Assembly: GCA_021845805.1 (NCBI GenBank)
Contig: JAJZVD010000025.1
Location: forward strand, 1-50,821
DNA from: Pseudomonadota bacterium
GTDB taxonomy: Bacteria > Pseudomonadota > Alphaproteobacteria > Rhodobacterales > Rhodobacteraceae
Length of the DNA stretch: 50,821 nucleotides
Direction of reading: 5' to 3'
Part shown: positions 1 through 9,837 of the stretch, in pieces
How the letters are laid out: each line of letters starts with the position of its first letter
How positions within the stretch are numbered: position 1 is the stretch's first letter
Notes under the pieces: model-generated
The model's input: the letters and a program-made list of their open reading frames with translations, nothing else
Database searches by the model: none
What the model was told of the DNA's origin: nothing
Program-made: the position numbers and the translations under genes

Positions 1-249
1 GTCGAGCAGGGGGCCGAGGTGATCCTGTTCACCGACCAGTGGCTTTCCCCTGCCGCGGCCCATGCCCGCCACGTCTTTCCCGCCCATGTCGAGGCGCCCT
101 CGGCCTGGGATTCCACCGTTGCCATCGTGGTGCTGGTGGAAACCCTGATGGCGGGCGTCGAGGCGCGGATGTGGACCGAGACCGAGGCGCGGATGGAGCG
201 TCTGGAAGGGCTTTACGATCGCGCCCGCTTCTTCCGCCGGTTCAAGTAG
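1..249 (+). CDS. RpiR/MurR-family transcriptional regulator, C-terminal end of SIS domain (partial)
   Basis: The reading frame is open from base 1 and stops with TAG at 247-249, so only the last 82 residues are visible. They resemble the end of the SIS (sugar isomerase) domain of RpiR-family regulators: a strand giving VILFTDQWLSP, then helices and a basic tail. In this family an N-terminal HTH binds DNA and the SIS domain senses a phosphosugar or related ligand. The HTH lies outside the window, so the target is unknown. The stop overlaps by 8 nt the stop of the convergent permease gene. The call rests on a short fragment. Confidence 0.6.
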   Translation, partial: VEQGAEVILFTDQWLSPAAAHARHVFPAHVEAPSAWDSTVAIVVLVETLMAGVEARMWTETEARMERLEGLYDRARFFRRFK

Positions 250-1126
250 CCGCCCCGGCCCGCGCCCCCGTCACCGCGTTGCCCGCGATGGCGGTCAGCA
301 GGATCGCGCCGCCGGTCAGGGCCGCCGGGCTCGCCGTTTCGCCCAGGAACAGCCAGACCCAGACGGGGCCAAGCAGAACCTCGGTCATGGAAAAGAGCGC
401 AAGCTCCCCCGCGGGCACCACGCGGCTGCCGATCGTGTAGATCACCATGCCGATGGCCAGCAGCACCGCCCCCATGCCCATCGCAATGGCGGCCTCGCGC
501 GGCGGCAGCAGGATCGTGCCGCCCGCGGCCAGGATCGCCGCCCCCGCCAGCACGATGGTGAAAAGCCCCCCCAGCAGCACCGCGGGATACATGTCGCCCA
601 CCCGGCCCCAGCGCAGCGCCACGGTGAAGCCCGCAAAGCCCAGCGCCGAGGCCAGCGCCGCGGCATCGCCCTGAACCGCGCCGCGGGCCAGGCCGTCCTG
701 CACCATCACCCCGATCCCCAGGCCCGCCAGCGCGATGGCGCCCCAGGTGGCAGGCCGCACTCGCTCGCCCAGCACCAGACGACCCAGCAGCGCCGAGAAG
801 AGCGGCGAGGCCGAATACAGGAAGACGGCATTGGCGACACCGGTCGTCTGGATGGCATAGATCGCGCCCAGAAAGGCCGCGATCAGCCCCGCGCCGCCCA
901 GCACGCCTGCCGCGCCCGCACCGCGCAGTGCGGCCCCGGGGCGGCCGCCCGACCGCAGCGCGATCACCGCCACCAGCACCGGCACCATGCCCGCCGAACG
1001 CCACAGCACCACCTGCCAGGTCCCCGCAGCCGGGATCAGCCGGATCGCCAGCCCCATGAAGGACCACAGCACCCCCGCCGCCAGCACCAGCGCGATCCCC
1101 GTGCCGTATCCGATCCCTGTCCGCAT
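242..1126 (-). CDS. EamA/RhaT-type DMT superfamily permease
   Basis: A 294-residue, very hydrophobic protein with about ten predicted membrane helices arranged as two EamA repeats. The first repeat carries LAAGVLWSFMGLAIRL and VVLWRSAGM, and the second carries LLGPVWVWLFLGET near the C-terminus. Both are typical of drug/metabolite exporters. Length matches the family (about 290-300 aa). It probably sits in the inner membrane and exports a small metabolite; the substrate cannot be read from sequence. The gene is convergent with the RpiR fragment (8 nt overlap) and has no tight partner upstream. Confidence 0.85.
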   Translation of the reverse strand: MRTGIGYGTGIALVLAAGVLWSFMGLAIRLIPAAGTWQVVLWRSAGMVPVLVAVIALRSGGRPGAALRGAGAAGVLGGAGLIAAFLGAIYAIQTTGVANAVFLYSASPLFSALLGRLVLGERVRPATWGAIALAGLGIGVMVQDGLARGAVQGDAAALASALGFAGFTVALRWGRVGDMYPAVLLGGLFTIVLAGAAILAAGGTILLPPREAAIAMGMGAVLLAIGMVIYTIGSRVVPAGELALFSMTEVLLGPVWVWLFLGETASPAALTGGAILLTAIAGNAVTGARAGAAT

Positions 1127-1169
1127 CCCGCCCCCCCCCGTTTCCGCGAGAAGGCCCGCAGGCCAGCAC

Positions 1170-1193
1170 CCCGTCGCGCCGGTTCGCGACGGG
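1170..1193 (-). terminator. Hairpin downstream of the ghrA-like gene
   Basis: A perfect 9-bp inverted repeat, CCCGTCGCG / CGCGACGGG, with a 6-nt loop lies 22 nt beyond the stop of the 2-hydroxyacid dehydrogenase gene. There is no long T-run, so it may act with Rho or as an RNA 3'-end stabiliser. Confidence 0.5.
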
Positions 1194-1215
1194 CCGTGCC
1201 GCTTTCGGGGCGGGC

Positions 1216-2151
1216 TCAGTAGCCCCGGGCGCGGTCGACGCGGTAGAGGAAGGGCTCGCCGGCCTCGCCGCGGCGGATGTTCTCGGCGATCACCCGGCTT
1301 GCGCTGGGGGCCCGGGTGTCGGCGGCGATATGCGGCGTCACGGTCACCCCGGGATGGCCCCAGAACGGATGCGCGGGCGGCAGCGGCTCGGTGCGGAACA
1401 CGTCCAGCGTGGCATGGGCCAGCCGCCCTGTGTCAAGTGCTGCCAGCAGCGCCGCATCGTCGATCAGCGGCCCGCGCCCGGGGTTGATGACAAATCCGCC
1501 CCGCGCCATCCGTGCGATCCGCCCCGCGTTCAGCAGGTTCTCCGTCTCGGCGGTCAGGGGCAGCAGCAGCACCACCACCTGCGCGCCGTCCAGCGCGGCC
1601 TCGAGCCCCGCAGGCCCGGCAAGACAGCGCAGCCCCGGTACCTCCTTCGGCGTCCGGCTCCACCCCGTCACCGGGAAGTTCAGCCGCGCCAGCGCCTGCC
1701 CGCAGGCCGCGCCAAGTTCGCCAAGGCCCAGGATCGTCACCGGCCGCTCGCGCGCGATGGGCGGCACCAGATTGTTGCGCCAGACCCCGTCCTGATGCCG
1801 GATGTGCTGGTCAAGCCCCAGGTGATGGCGCAGCACGTTTCCCACGACATATTCGACCATGCCTTCGGTCAGCGCCGGGTCCACCATCCGGCACAGCGGC
1901 TGTGTCAGCCCGGCCAGGCCCACGACCCGCTCCACCCCGGCCCAGAGGTTCAGCACCGCCTTGCAGCGGGTATAGGGGGCGAAGTCGGTGATGGTGCCGC
2001 CGGGTGCGAAGACCACATAATCGACCGTGGCCGGGTCAGCCTCCGGCGTCATCGCGATGTCCAGCCCCGCCTCGGCAAAGGCCGCGGCGAGCGGCGCCTG
2101 ATACTCGGGCCAAAGCTTCGGCCCGGCAGCGAACTGGACGGTGATCGGCAT
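1216..2151 (-). CDS. ghrA: Glyoxylate/hydroxypyruvate reductase A-like D-2-hydroxyacid dehydrogenase
   Basis: A 311-residue protein, close to the usual GhrA length (312). The N-terminal half is the divergent substrate lobe, with LNLWAGVERVVGL. The Rossmann dinucleotide motif GLGELGAACG follows at about residues 142-151. The catalytic region then contains INPGRGPLIDD, LDVFRTEPLPP and the terminal TPHIAAD with the catalytic His. Members reduce glyoxylate to glycolate or hydroxypyruvate to D-glycerate using NAD(P)H. I chose the ATG at 2151; the frame stays open upstream only through the rodA region. It lies 134 nt downstream of rodA, separated by a dispersed repeat and hairpin, so it is probably independent. 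The exact substrate is inferred. Confidence 0.82.
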   Translation of the reverse strand: MPITVQFAAGPKLWPEYQAPLAAAFAEAGLDIAMTPEADPATVDYVVFAPGGTITDFAPYTRCKAVLNLWAGVERVVGLAGLTQPLCRMVDPALTEGMVEYVVGNVLRHHLGLDQHIRHQDGVWRNNLVPPIARERPVTILGLGELGAACGQALARLNFPVTGWSRTPKEVPGLRCLAGPAGLEAALDGAQVVVLLLPLTAETENLLNAGRIARMARGGFVINPGRGPLIDDAALLAALDTGRLAHATLDVFRTEPLPPAHPFWGHPGVTVTPHIAADTRAPSASRVIAENIRRGEAGEPFLYRVDRARGY

Positions 2152-2211
2152 GGCATCCCCCTTCGGCGGCCCCCAAGGGCCTAGCATGGCGCCCGCCCCC
2201 CGGGCACCCCC

Positions 2212-2277
2212 CATTTTCTGTCTGCAAATATCCTCGGGGGGGGGGCGCCGCAGGCGCCGGGGGGCAGACAGCCCCCC
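2212..2277. repeat. Dispersed intergenic repeat, copy 1
   Basis: The core CATTTTCTGTC-TG-CAAATATCC reads on the plus strand at 2212-2233. It is followed by a G-run, a GGCGCC-GCA-GGCGCC repeat and the hairpin GGGGGGC-agaca-GCCCCCC (2259-2277). It lies between rodA and the ghrA-like gene, both on minus. Three other copies occur at 24242, 28459 and 37531. Function is unknown; the hairpin may be a terminator or RNA-processing site. Confidence 0.8.
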
Positions 2278-2285
2278 GCGCTTCG

Positions 2286-3431
2286 CTACCGCCCGCGCGG
2301 CCGGTGGATATGGGCGCTCTGCACCAGCCCGAAGGCGCCCAGCAGCACCAGCATGGCCGAGCCGCCGTAGCTTACCAGCGGCAGCGGCACCCCCACCACC
2401 GGGGCCAGCCCCATGACCATCGACATGTTCACCGCGAAGTAGAAGAAGAAGGTGGCCCCGACGCCGATGGTCAGCAGGGCGGCGAAGCGGTCCTTGTTGT
2501 TCGTCGCGGAATGCAGGCAGAACAGGATGATCAGCGTATAGAGCGCGAGCAGCGAGATGGTGCCGATGAAGCCGAATTCCTCGCCCAGCGTGGTGAAGAT
2601 GAAGTCGGTGTGCTTTTCCGGCAGGAAGTTCAGCCGCGACTGCGTGCCCTGCAGGAAGCCCCGCCCCGACCAGCCGCCCGATCCCAGCGCGATCTTGGCC
2701 TGGCTGATGTGATAGCCCGCGCCCAGCGGGTCGCTGCCGGGGTCCAGGAAGATGTCGATCCGCTGGAACTGGTAATCCTTCAGCAGTTGCCAGGGCGTGC
2801 CGCGCGATTCCATCACCGCGGTCACCAGCCCGATGCCCAGCGCGATCACGGCGCCGAAATACCACAGGCTGACCCCGGCGGCGAACATCACAACCCCGCC
2901 CCCCAGAAGCAGCAGGATCGCCGTGCCCAGGTCCGGCTGCTTCATCACCAGCGCGGTGGGGATCAGGATCAGTACCACCGGAATGATGACCCAGACCGGC
3001 CGCGAGACCTTCTTCACGTCCAGCCAGTCGTAATAGGCGGCGAGCAGCATCACCAGCGTGACCTTCGCCAGTTCCGACGGCTGCAGCCGCATGAAGCCAA
3101 GGTCGATCCAGCGCTGTGCGCCCATGCCGATCGTCCCGGCCACATCCACCAGCACCAGCAGCGCCAGCGACACCAGATAGGCCGCCCCCGAGATCGACCG
3201 CCAGAACCAGATCGGCACGAAGGCGAAGGTGAACATGATGACCAGCCCGGCCGCAAACCGCATCATCTGCGGCTTGGCCCAGGGCTGCAACGAGCCTCCG
3301 GCGACCGAATAGAGCATCAGGAAGCCGACGGAAGACACCGCCGCCAGCAGCACCACCAGCGCCCAGTTGAGGTAGAGCACCTTGCGCAGCCCGGTGGGCA
3401 CGGTCTTGACGTTGTATTCAAGATAGCTCAT
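2286..3431 (-). CDS. rodA: Rod-shape peptidoglycan glycosyltransferase RodA (SEDS family)
   Basis: A 381-residue polytopic membrane protein of the FtsW/RodA/SpoVE (SEDS) family. It polymerises lipid II glycan strands during lateral wall growth, in complex with PBP2. Visible hallmarks are about ten membrane helices, AQRWIDLGFMRLQPSELAK at about 104-122, KQPDLGTA in the middle, and the C-terminal APVVGVPLPLVSYGGS signature. Its ATG overlaps the stop of the PBP2 gene by 4 nt (ATGA), so translation is probably coupled. It is the last gene of the mreBCD-mrdA-rodA operon. Confidence 0.96.
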   Translation of the reverse strand: MSYLEYNVKTVPTGLRKVLYLNWALVVLLAAVSSVGFLMLYSVAGGSLQPWAKPQMMRFAAGLVIMFTFAFVPIWFWRSISGAAYLVSLALLVLVDVAGTIGMGAQRWIDLGFMRLQPSELAKVTLVMLLAAYYDWLDVKKVSRPVWVIIPVVLILIPTALVMKQPDLGTAILLLLGGGVVMFAAGVSLWYFGAVIALGIGLVTAVMESRGTPWQLLKDYQFQRIDIFLDPGSDPLGAGYHISQAKIALGSGGWSGRGFLQGTQSRLNFLPEKHTDFIFTTLGEEFGFIGTISLLALYTLIILFCLHSATNNKDRFAALLTIGVGATFFFYFAVNMSMVMGLAPVVGVPLPLVSYGGSAMLVLLGAFGLVQSAHIHRPRGR

Positions 3432-5368
3432 GCGCGCGACCTCGACGGCGGCGGGATGGTGAAATCCCTCAGTTGCAGCGCCTTCAGTTGGGTATCCACG
3501 GTCCCGCGGATGTTGGCGGGATAGGCCGCGAGCGGCGGCATCCCACCGGTCAGGGCATAAAGCATGATGTCGCGCGCCATGGGGGCGGCCTGGTGATCGG
3601 CCCCGCCATGTTCCACGATGACCGCCACGGCGACCTTCGGCGCGTCATAAGGCGCATAGCAGACGAACAGCGCGTGGTCGCGCTGCGCCCATGGAACCTT
3701 GTCGTTTCCGATCACGCCCGTCTCGCGTTCCATGGCCGAGATGTTGCGCACCTGGCTGGTGCCGGTCTTGCCCGCCATCACCATCCCGGCATCGACGATG
3801 CGCGCGGCCCGCGCGGTGCCCTGGGTGCCGTTCACCACGCTCCAGACCCCGGCGCGCACCCCGTTCAGGTGGGCTTCGGGGAGGTCCAGCGGCGCGGGCG
3901 GCACGATCGGCGCTTCTACCCCGTTGACCGACTTGATCAGCCGCGGCAGCACCGCCTTGCCCGAGGCCAGCCGCGCCGTCATCAGCGCGAGCTGGATCGG
4001 CGAGGCCAGCACGAAGCCCTGGCCGATGGCGGCGTTGATCGTGTCGCCGATCAGCCAGTCCTGCTTGCGGACCTTCTTCTTCCAGGCGCGGTCGGGCGCC
4101 AGCCCTTCCGAGACGGCCGACATCGGCAGATCCGGGCGCACGCCCACGCCCATGGTCTGCGCCATGTCGTGGATCGCGTCGATCCCGCAGCGCTGTGCGA
4201 CGGTGTAGAAGAACACGTCGCAACTCTGTTCCAGCGCCCCCTGCAGGTTCAGCGCCCCGTGTCCCGACCCTTTCCAGCAGTGGAAGCGCCGGCCCGACAC
4301 CTCGATAAAGCCGGGGCAGCGGATCGTCTCGTTCAGCTTCAGCTGCCCTGCCTTCAGCGCGGCCAGCGCGGTCACGATCTTGAAGGTCGAGCCCGGCGGA
4401 TAGATCCCCGTCACCGCCTTGTTCGACAGCGGCCGGTGGTCGTTCGTCATGTAGGCCTGGTAGTCGACGTTCGAGATGCCGCGCACGAACTTGTTCGGGT
4501 CGAACGAGGGTGACGACACGCAGGCCAACAGGTCACCGTTGGTCACGTCCATCGCCACCGCGGCGGCGCTTTCGCCCGACAGGCGGGCCAGCGCGAAGTT
4601 CTGCAGCTTGGCGTCGATGGTCAGTTGCACGTTCTCGCCGGGCTGGCCATCCCTGCGGCTCAGCTCGCGGATCACCCGCCCGACCGAGTTCACCTCGATC
4701 TGCTTGGTGCCCGCCGTCCCGCGCAGCGCGTCCTCCATCTGCGCCTCGACCCCGAGCTTGCCGATCTGGAACTTCGGGATCTGCAGAAGCGGGTCGGGGT
4801 TGTTCATCTTGGCCAGATCGCTTTCGCTGACCGGGCCGACGTAGCCCACCACATGCGCCAGGTCCTCGACCAGCGGGTAATGGCGGCTCAGGCCGACTTC
4901 AGGGGTCACGCCGGGCAAGGCCGGGCCGTTCACCGCCACGCGCGACAGCTCGTCCCAGCTCAGCCGATCCGAGACGGTGATCGGCACGAAGGCGCTGTGC
5001 CGCTTGATGTCGCGCAGCGTGCGGGCGATGTCGTCCTCGCTCAGCGGGATCAGATCGGCCAGGCGGTGCAGAACGCTCGGCACGTCGCCCGCATCCTCGC
5101 GCACGATGACGGCGCTGAAATTCTGCTCGTTGCCCGCGCAGAGAATCCCGTTCCGGTCGAAGATCAGGCCGCGGGCCGGCGGGATCAGGCGGATGCTGAT
5201 GCGGTTCTGGTCCGACAGCAGGCGATAGCGATCCGCCTCGACCACCTGCATCTGCCGCATCCGCAGCGTCAGCCCGGCGACCAGCGCCGCCTGGCCCGCG
5301 CCCAGCAGCAGGGTGCGGCGGTTGATCTTGCGCGCGCTGTCTTCGGTGTCGCGGGGGGAACGCCTCAC
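3428..5368 (-). CDS. mrdA: Penicillin-binding protein 2, elongasome transpeptidase
   Basis: A 646-residue class B PBP that cross-links peptidoglycan in the elongasome. It has a short cytoplasmic N-terminus, one membrane anchor (about 18-36), a pedestal domain with PPARGLIFDRNG (63-74), then the transpeptidase domain. Active-site motifs are present: STFK (327-330, nucleophile Ser327), SCD (SxN-type) and KTGTS. I chose a GTG start at 5368, which overlaps the mreD stop by 4 nt and gives the family-typical start VRRSPRDTEDSARK; the frame remains open further upstream, but that part only mirrors mreD. The 3' end overlaps rodA by 4 nt. Confidence 0.95.
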   Translation of the reverse strand: MRRSPRDTEDSARKINRRTLLLGAGQAALVAGLTLRMRQMQVVEADRYRLLSDQNRISIRLIPPARGLIFDRNGILCAGNEQNFSAVIVREDAGDVPSVLHRLADLIPLSEDDIARTLRDIKRHSAFVPITVSDRLSWDELSRVAVNGPALPGVTPEVGLSRHYPLVEDLAHVVGYVGPVSESDLAKMNNPDPLLQIPKFQIGKLGVEAQMEDALRGTAGTKQIEVNSVGRVIRELSRRDGQPGENVQLTIDAKLQNFALARLSGESAAAVAMDVTNGDLLACVSSPSFDPNKFVRGISNVDYQAYMTNDHRPLSNKAVTGIYPPGSTFKIVTALAALKAGQLKLNETIRCPGFIEVSGRRFHCWKGSGHGALNLQGALEQSCDVFFYTVAQRCGIDAIHDMAQTMGVGVRPDLPMSAVSEGLAPDRAWKKKVRKQDWLIGDTINAAIGQGFVLASPIQLALMTARLASGKAVLPRLIKSVNGVEAPIVPPAPLDLPEAHLNGVRAGVWSVVNGTQGTARAARIVDAGMVMAGKTGTSQVRNISAMERETGVIGNDKVPWAQRDHALFVCYAPYDAPKVAVAVIVEHGGADHQAAPMARDIMLYALTGGMPPLAAYPANIRGTVDTQLKALQLRDFTIPPPSRSRA

Positions 5369-5907
5369 AGCCGCCTCCCCAAGGCATCCACTTCGCCGGG
5401 GGCCGCCTTGCGCAGCCCGAAGGCCAGCCGCGACAGCCCCACCACCATCGGGTAGCACAGGATCGAGCCCAGAAGCTGCAACGCCACCAGCGCCATCGGC
5501 GGTTCGTCGATGAAGGCCACAGCATAGGCGACGCGGTAGGCCAAGGTCATCGCCACCATGACCACCGAGACGATGGCCCATTCCATCATCAGCCCGACCT
5601 CGCGCGTCATCGCCTCGCGCGAGCGGAGGAATTCGGTGCCCATCAGCACGACCAGCGCCCAAAGCCCGGGCGGGCGCTGCAGCAGGAAATCCTCGAACAG
5701 GAAGACCGCCGAGATCAGCACCACCGGCACATATTCCGGCCGCCGCAGGACCCAGGCGAGTGTCACGCAGGTCAGCACATCCGGCCCGGGGATGGCGGCG
5801 GGCAGGGTGCGGATGGGCAAGAGCCGCAGCACCGTCAGCGCGACGGCAACCCCGACATAAAGCGCGCGGAACTTCCAGCGCGGATGGATGAACTGGCGGC
5901 TAGCCAT
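5365..5907 (-). CDS. mreD: Rod shape-determining membrane protein MreD
   Basis: A 180-residue hydrophobic protein with about five membrane helices, which is the usual size and topology of MreD. It is recognised mainly by position between mreC and PBP2 and by features such as FEDFLLQRPPGLWAL. It is a membrane component of the elongasome that links MreB filaments and MreC to PBP2/RodA. The start overlaps the mreC stop by 8 nt and its stop overlaps the PBP2 GTG start, so the block is translationally coupled. Confidence 0.9.
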   Translation of the reverse strand: MASRQFIHPRWKFRALYVGVAVALTVLRLLPIRTLPAAIPGPDVLTCVTLAWVLRRPEYVPVVLISAVFLFEDFLLQRPPGLWALVVLMGTEFLRSREAMTREVGLMMEWAIVSVVMVAMTLAYRVAYAVAFIDEPPMALVALQLLGSILCYPMVVGLSRLAFGLRKAAPGEVDALGRRL

Positions 5908-6802
5908 TGGATTTCGGCGCGGGTGCGGGCGGCTGCGGGGGCACCGCAGGCGCGATCAGGCTGCCGGGGTCGTCGATATGCGGCGCAGGGCGGCTGCGCA
6001 GCACGCGCAGGAAGTCCAGCCGTTCGTAATCGGCGGCCAGCCGCACCTTCAGGCGGCGGTCCGGCCCTTCGGCGACCTGCCCCACCAGAAGGCCCGCGGG
6101 GAACAAACCGCCATCGCCCGAGGACACGACCTGATCCCCCGGCCGCACGAGGTCGGGGTTCTCGACGAAATCGAGCGGGGGCACCGCGGTGTTGTCGCCT
6201 TCCAGCAGCGCGTGCTGGCCCGACGGCTCGATCGTCACCGGGATGCGGCTGTTGGAATCGGTCAGCAGGATCACCCGGCTCGTGCTGTCACCCACGCCCG
6301 AGATGCGGCCCACAAGCCCCAGGCCATCCATCACCGCCCAGCCATCCAGAATCCCGTCGCGCGCGCCCACGTTCAGCAGCACCGACTGCCGGAAGGGCGA
6401 GCCGGAATCGGCCAGCACGACGCCCGTGACATGGGTCAGCGCGGGGTCCAGCCGCACCTGGTTCAGGTCCAGCAGCTTTGCGTTCTTCTGTTCCAGTTGC
6501 AGCGCGGCCTCTTTCCAGGCCTTCATCTGCTGCAACTCGCGCCGCAGTTCCTGGTTCTGTTCGTAGAGACTTGCGTAGCTTTCGAACCCCTCGGCCATCA
6601 CCGTCAGATGCGTGACCGGCAGCATCAGCCACGAGAAGCTGGGCACGAACCGGTCGACCAGCGCGGCGCGGAATCGTTCCACACGCGGGCTGTCGATCCG
6701 CCACAGAAGGAAGATCGCGATCAGGACGAACGCCGACATCCCCACCAGCAGGCGCCGGATGGGGCGGACGAAATCATCGTATCCGTTCTTGTTGTTCGCC
6801 AC
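5900..6802 (-). CDS. mreC: Rod shape-determining protein MreC
   Basis: MreC is the periplasmic scaffold of the elongasome that activates PBP2/RodA. The protein has a basic cytoplasmic start, one membrane helix (LLVGMSAFVLIAIFLLW), a coiled coil (ASLYEQNQELRRELQQMKAWKEAA) and the beta-barrel MreC domain, then a Pro/Ala-rich tail. I chose GTG at 6802 (300 aa, beginning VANNKNGYDDF) because CGAGGCGAGG lies just upstream. An in-frame TTG at 6832 would add ten residues but falls inside the intercistronic hairpin. The 3' end overlaps mreD. Confidence 0.9.
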   Translation of the reverse strand: MANNKNGYDDFVRPIRRLLVGMSAFVLIAIFLLWRIDSPRVERFRAALVDRFVPSFSWLMLPVTHLTVMAEGFESYASLYEQNQELRRELQQMKAWKEAALQLEQKNAKLLDLNQVRLDPALTHVTGVVLADSGSPFRQSVLLNVGARDGILDGWAVMDGLGLVGRISGVGDSTSRVILLTDSNSRIPVTIEPSGQHALLEGDNTAVPPLDFVENPDLVRPGDQVVSSGDGGLFPAGLLVGQVAEGPDRRLKVRLAADYERLDFLRVLRSRPAPHIDDPGSLIAPAVPPQPPAPAPKSNG

Positions 6803-6820
6803 GGCAGCCTCGCCTCGGGC

Positions 6821-8024
<1,204 letters not shown>

Positions 8025-8038
8025 TCACGGCTGCGCGA

Positions 8039-8060
8039 GCGGCCCCGCAAGGGGGGCCGC
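8039..8060 (-). terminator. Probable leuA terminator
   Basis: The stem GCGGCCCC / GGGGCCGC with a 6-nt loop begins 12 nt beyond the leuA stop. No T-run follows. It separates leuA from the mreB promoter region. The rest of 7875-8072 holds no coding feature that I can support. Confidence 0.5.
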
Positions 8061-8072
8061 CCGCCCGTGTCC

Positions 8073-9671
8073 TCAGGCGTCCTTGTAGTTCACCGACTTC
8101 AGGTCCGCGTTCGGCGCGGCCTTGGTGCGGCGCACGATCAGGTTGTTCAGCGCCGCCACATAGGCCTTGGCCGCCGCCACCACGGTGTCGGTATCCGACG
8201 ACTGGCCGGTGACGATCTTGCCGTCTTCCTCAAGCCGCACGATCACGGTGGCCTGCGCGTCGGTGCCTTCCGTCACCGCCTGCACCTGGAACAGCGCCAG
8301 CCGCGCGGTATGCGGGAAGATGGTGGAAATGGCGCGGAAGGTCGCGTCCACCGGGCCGTCGCCGGTGGCCGTCACCTGCTTGTCCTCGCCGTCCACGCTC
8401 AGGATCAGGTCGGCCGATTGCGGTGCCTGCGTGCCGCAGATCACCCGCAGGAACCTGACCTGCAGCCGTTCGTTCACGGCGACGGATGCCGTCTCGCTCA
8501 TCAGGGCGATCAGGTCGTCGTCGTAGACTTCCTTCTTGCGGTCGGCCAGCGCCTTGAACCGCACGAAGACGTCGTTAAGCTGGTTGTCGGCCAGTTCGTA
8601 GCCCAGATCCTTCAGCTTGGCGCGCAGCGCCGCCCGCCCCGAATGCTTGCCCATGACAAGGTTGGTCGCGGCCAGCCCGACATCCTCGGGGCGCATGATC
8701 TCGAAGGTCTGGGCGTTCTTCAGCATCCCGTCCTGATGGATGCCGGATTCATGGGCGAAGGCGTTCTTGCCCACGATCGCCTTGTTGAACTGCACCGGAA
8801 AGCCCGAGACGGCGGCGACCCGGCGGCTGATGTTCATGATGCGCGTCGTGTCGATGCCGGTCGTGTAGGGCATGATGTCGTGGCGCACCTTCAGCGCCAT
8901 CACCACTTCTTCCAGCGCGGTGTTGCCCGCCCGTTCGCCCAGCCCGTTGATCGTGCATTCGATCTGCCGCGCGCCTGCTTCGACTGCCGCCAGCGCGTTG
9001 GCGGTCGCCATGCCCAGGTCGTTGTGGCAATGGGTGGCAAAGATCACCTTGTCCGCGCCCGGCACCCGTTCCAGCAGCATGCGGATCAGATCGGCGCTTT
9101 CGCGCGGCGCGGTGTAGCCCACGGTATCGGGGATGTTGATCGTGGTGGCGCCGGCCTTGATCGCGATTTCCACCACCCGGCACAGGTAATCATGTTCGGT
9201 GCGCGTGGCGTCCATCGGCGACCACTGCACGTTGTCGCACAGATTGCGGGCATGGGTCACCGTTTCATGGATGCGCTCGGCCATCTGGTCCATGGTCAGG
9301 TTGGGGATGGCGCGGTGCAGCGGCGAGGTGCCGATGAAGGTGTGGATGCGCGGGTGGCGGGCGTATTTCACCGCCTCCCAGCAGCGGTCGATGTCCTTGA
9401 AATTGGCACGGGCAAGGCCGCAGATCACTGCCGACTTCGCCTGTTTGGCGATGTCGCGGACAGCCTCGAAATCGCCTTCCGAGGCGATGGGGAAGCCCGC
9501 CTCGATGATGTCCACGCCCATCTCGTCGAGCAGGCCCGCGATCTCCAGCTTCTCGTCATGCGTCATGGTCGCGCCGGGCGACTGTTCGCCATCGCGCAGT
9601 GTGGTGTCGAAGATCAGCACGCGGTCCTTGTCGGCAGGCTGCGGGCGGGCGGTTCCGGAAATCTCGGTCAT
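8073..9671 (-). CDS. leuA: 2-Isopropylmalate synthase
   Basis: A 532-residue LeuA that condenses acetyl-CoA and 2-oxoisovalerate, the first committed step of leucine synthesis. The TIM-barrel catalytic domain has DTTLRDGEQSPGATM near the start, metal-ligand motif HCHNDLGMA and NGLGERAGNTALEE. The C-terminal third (from about residue 395) is the LeuA dimer domain that binds leucine for feedback inhibition. I chose the ATG at 9671 (MTEISGTARP). The same frame extends to 9779, but that stretch overlaps the leader-peptide gene and its hairpin. Regulation by attenuation is suggested by the leader at 9751-9837. Confidence 0.95.
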   Translation of the reverse strand: MTEISGTARPQPADKDRVLIFDTTLRDGEQSPGATMTHDEKLEIAGLLDEMGVDIIEAGFPIASEGDFEAVRDIAKQAKSAVICGLARANFKDIDRCWEAVKYARHPRIHTFIGTSPLHRAIPNLTMDQMAERIHETVTHARNLCDNVQWSPMDATRTEHDYLCRVVEIAIKAGATTINIPDTVGYTAPRESADLIRMLLERVPGADKVIFATHCHNDLGMATANALAAVEAGARQIECTINGLGERAGNTALEEVVMALKVRHDIMPYTTGIDTTRIMNISRRVAAVSGFPVQFNKAIVGKNAFAHESGIHQDGMLKNAQTFEIMRPEDVGLAATNLVMGKHSGRAALRAKLKDLGYELADNQLNDVFVRFKALADRKKEVYDDDLIALMSETASVAVNERLQVRFLRVICGTQAPQSADLILSVDGEDKQVTATGDGPVDATFRAISTIFPHTARLALFQVQAVTEGTDAQATVIVRLEEDGKIVTGQSSDTDTVVAAAKAYVAALNNLIVRRTKAAPNADLKSVNYKDA

Positions 9672-9720
9672 GGTCTGGCTCTGTGCTTGGGGTTGGCTTC
9701 GTGCATCCGGGCGCTTGTCA

Positions 9721-9757
9721 CCTCTGAGCGGTCGCGCCCAAGGGGCACGCTCAGAGG
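9721..9757 (-). promoter_or_regulatory. Attenuator-type hairpin between the leu leader peptide and leuA
   Basis: The perfect 10-bp inverted repeat CCTCTGAGCG / CGCTCAGAGG encloses a 17-nt loop. In the leuA RNA its 5' arm contains the last Leu codon and the TGA stop of the leader peptide. A ribosome that finishes the leader would therefore cover this arm, and one stalled at the Leu codons would not. No U-tract follows, so whether this is the terminator or an antiterminator arm is unresolved. Confidence 0.6.
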
Positions 9758-9837
9758 CAGCTAAGGAGCAGAAGCCCACGGGCGGGCAGGAGGCCGAGAA
9801 GCCCCGCGGTGAAGGTGATGTGGTACGCCCGTGTCAT
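9751..9837 (-). CDS. Leucine-rich leader peptide upstream of leuA (leuL-like)
   Basis: A 28-codon reading frame, ATG at 9837 and TGA at 9753-9751, ending 79 nt before the leuA ATG. It encodes nine leucines (positions 13, 14, 16, 17, 22-25 and 28), including a run of four. This composition and position are those of a transcription-attenuation leader peptide for a leucine biosynthetic gene. A -10-like TATAGT (plus positions 9846-9851) would place the RNA start almost at the ATG, and no Shine-Dalgarno is visible, so the leader may be translated leaderless. The assignment rests on composition, position and the adjoining hairpin. Confidence 0.65.
   Translation of the reverse strand: MTRAYHITFTAGLLGLLPARGLLLLSCL

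Noticed and set aside
2236-2245. A run of ten G (and nine C near 1131) as a possible phase-variation tract.
   Set aside because: Both are outside coding frames, and the first belongs to the dispersed repeat. A sequencing-length error is as likely.
8073-9779. An extended leuA start at 9779 adding 36 residues.
   Set aside because: The extension overlaps the leader peptide and its hairpin and does not resemble LeuA N-termini. The ATG at 9671 gives the expected protein.
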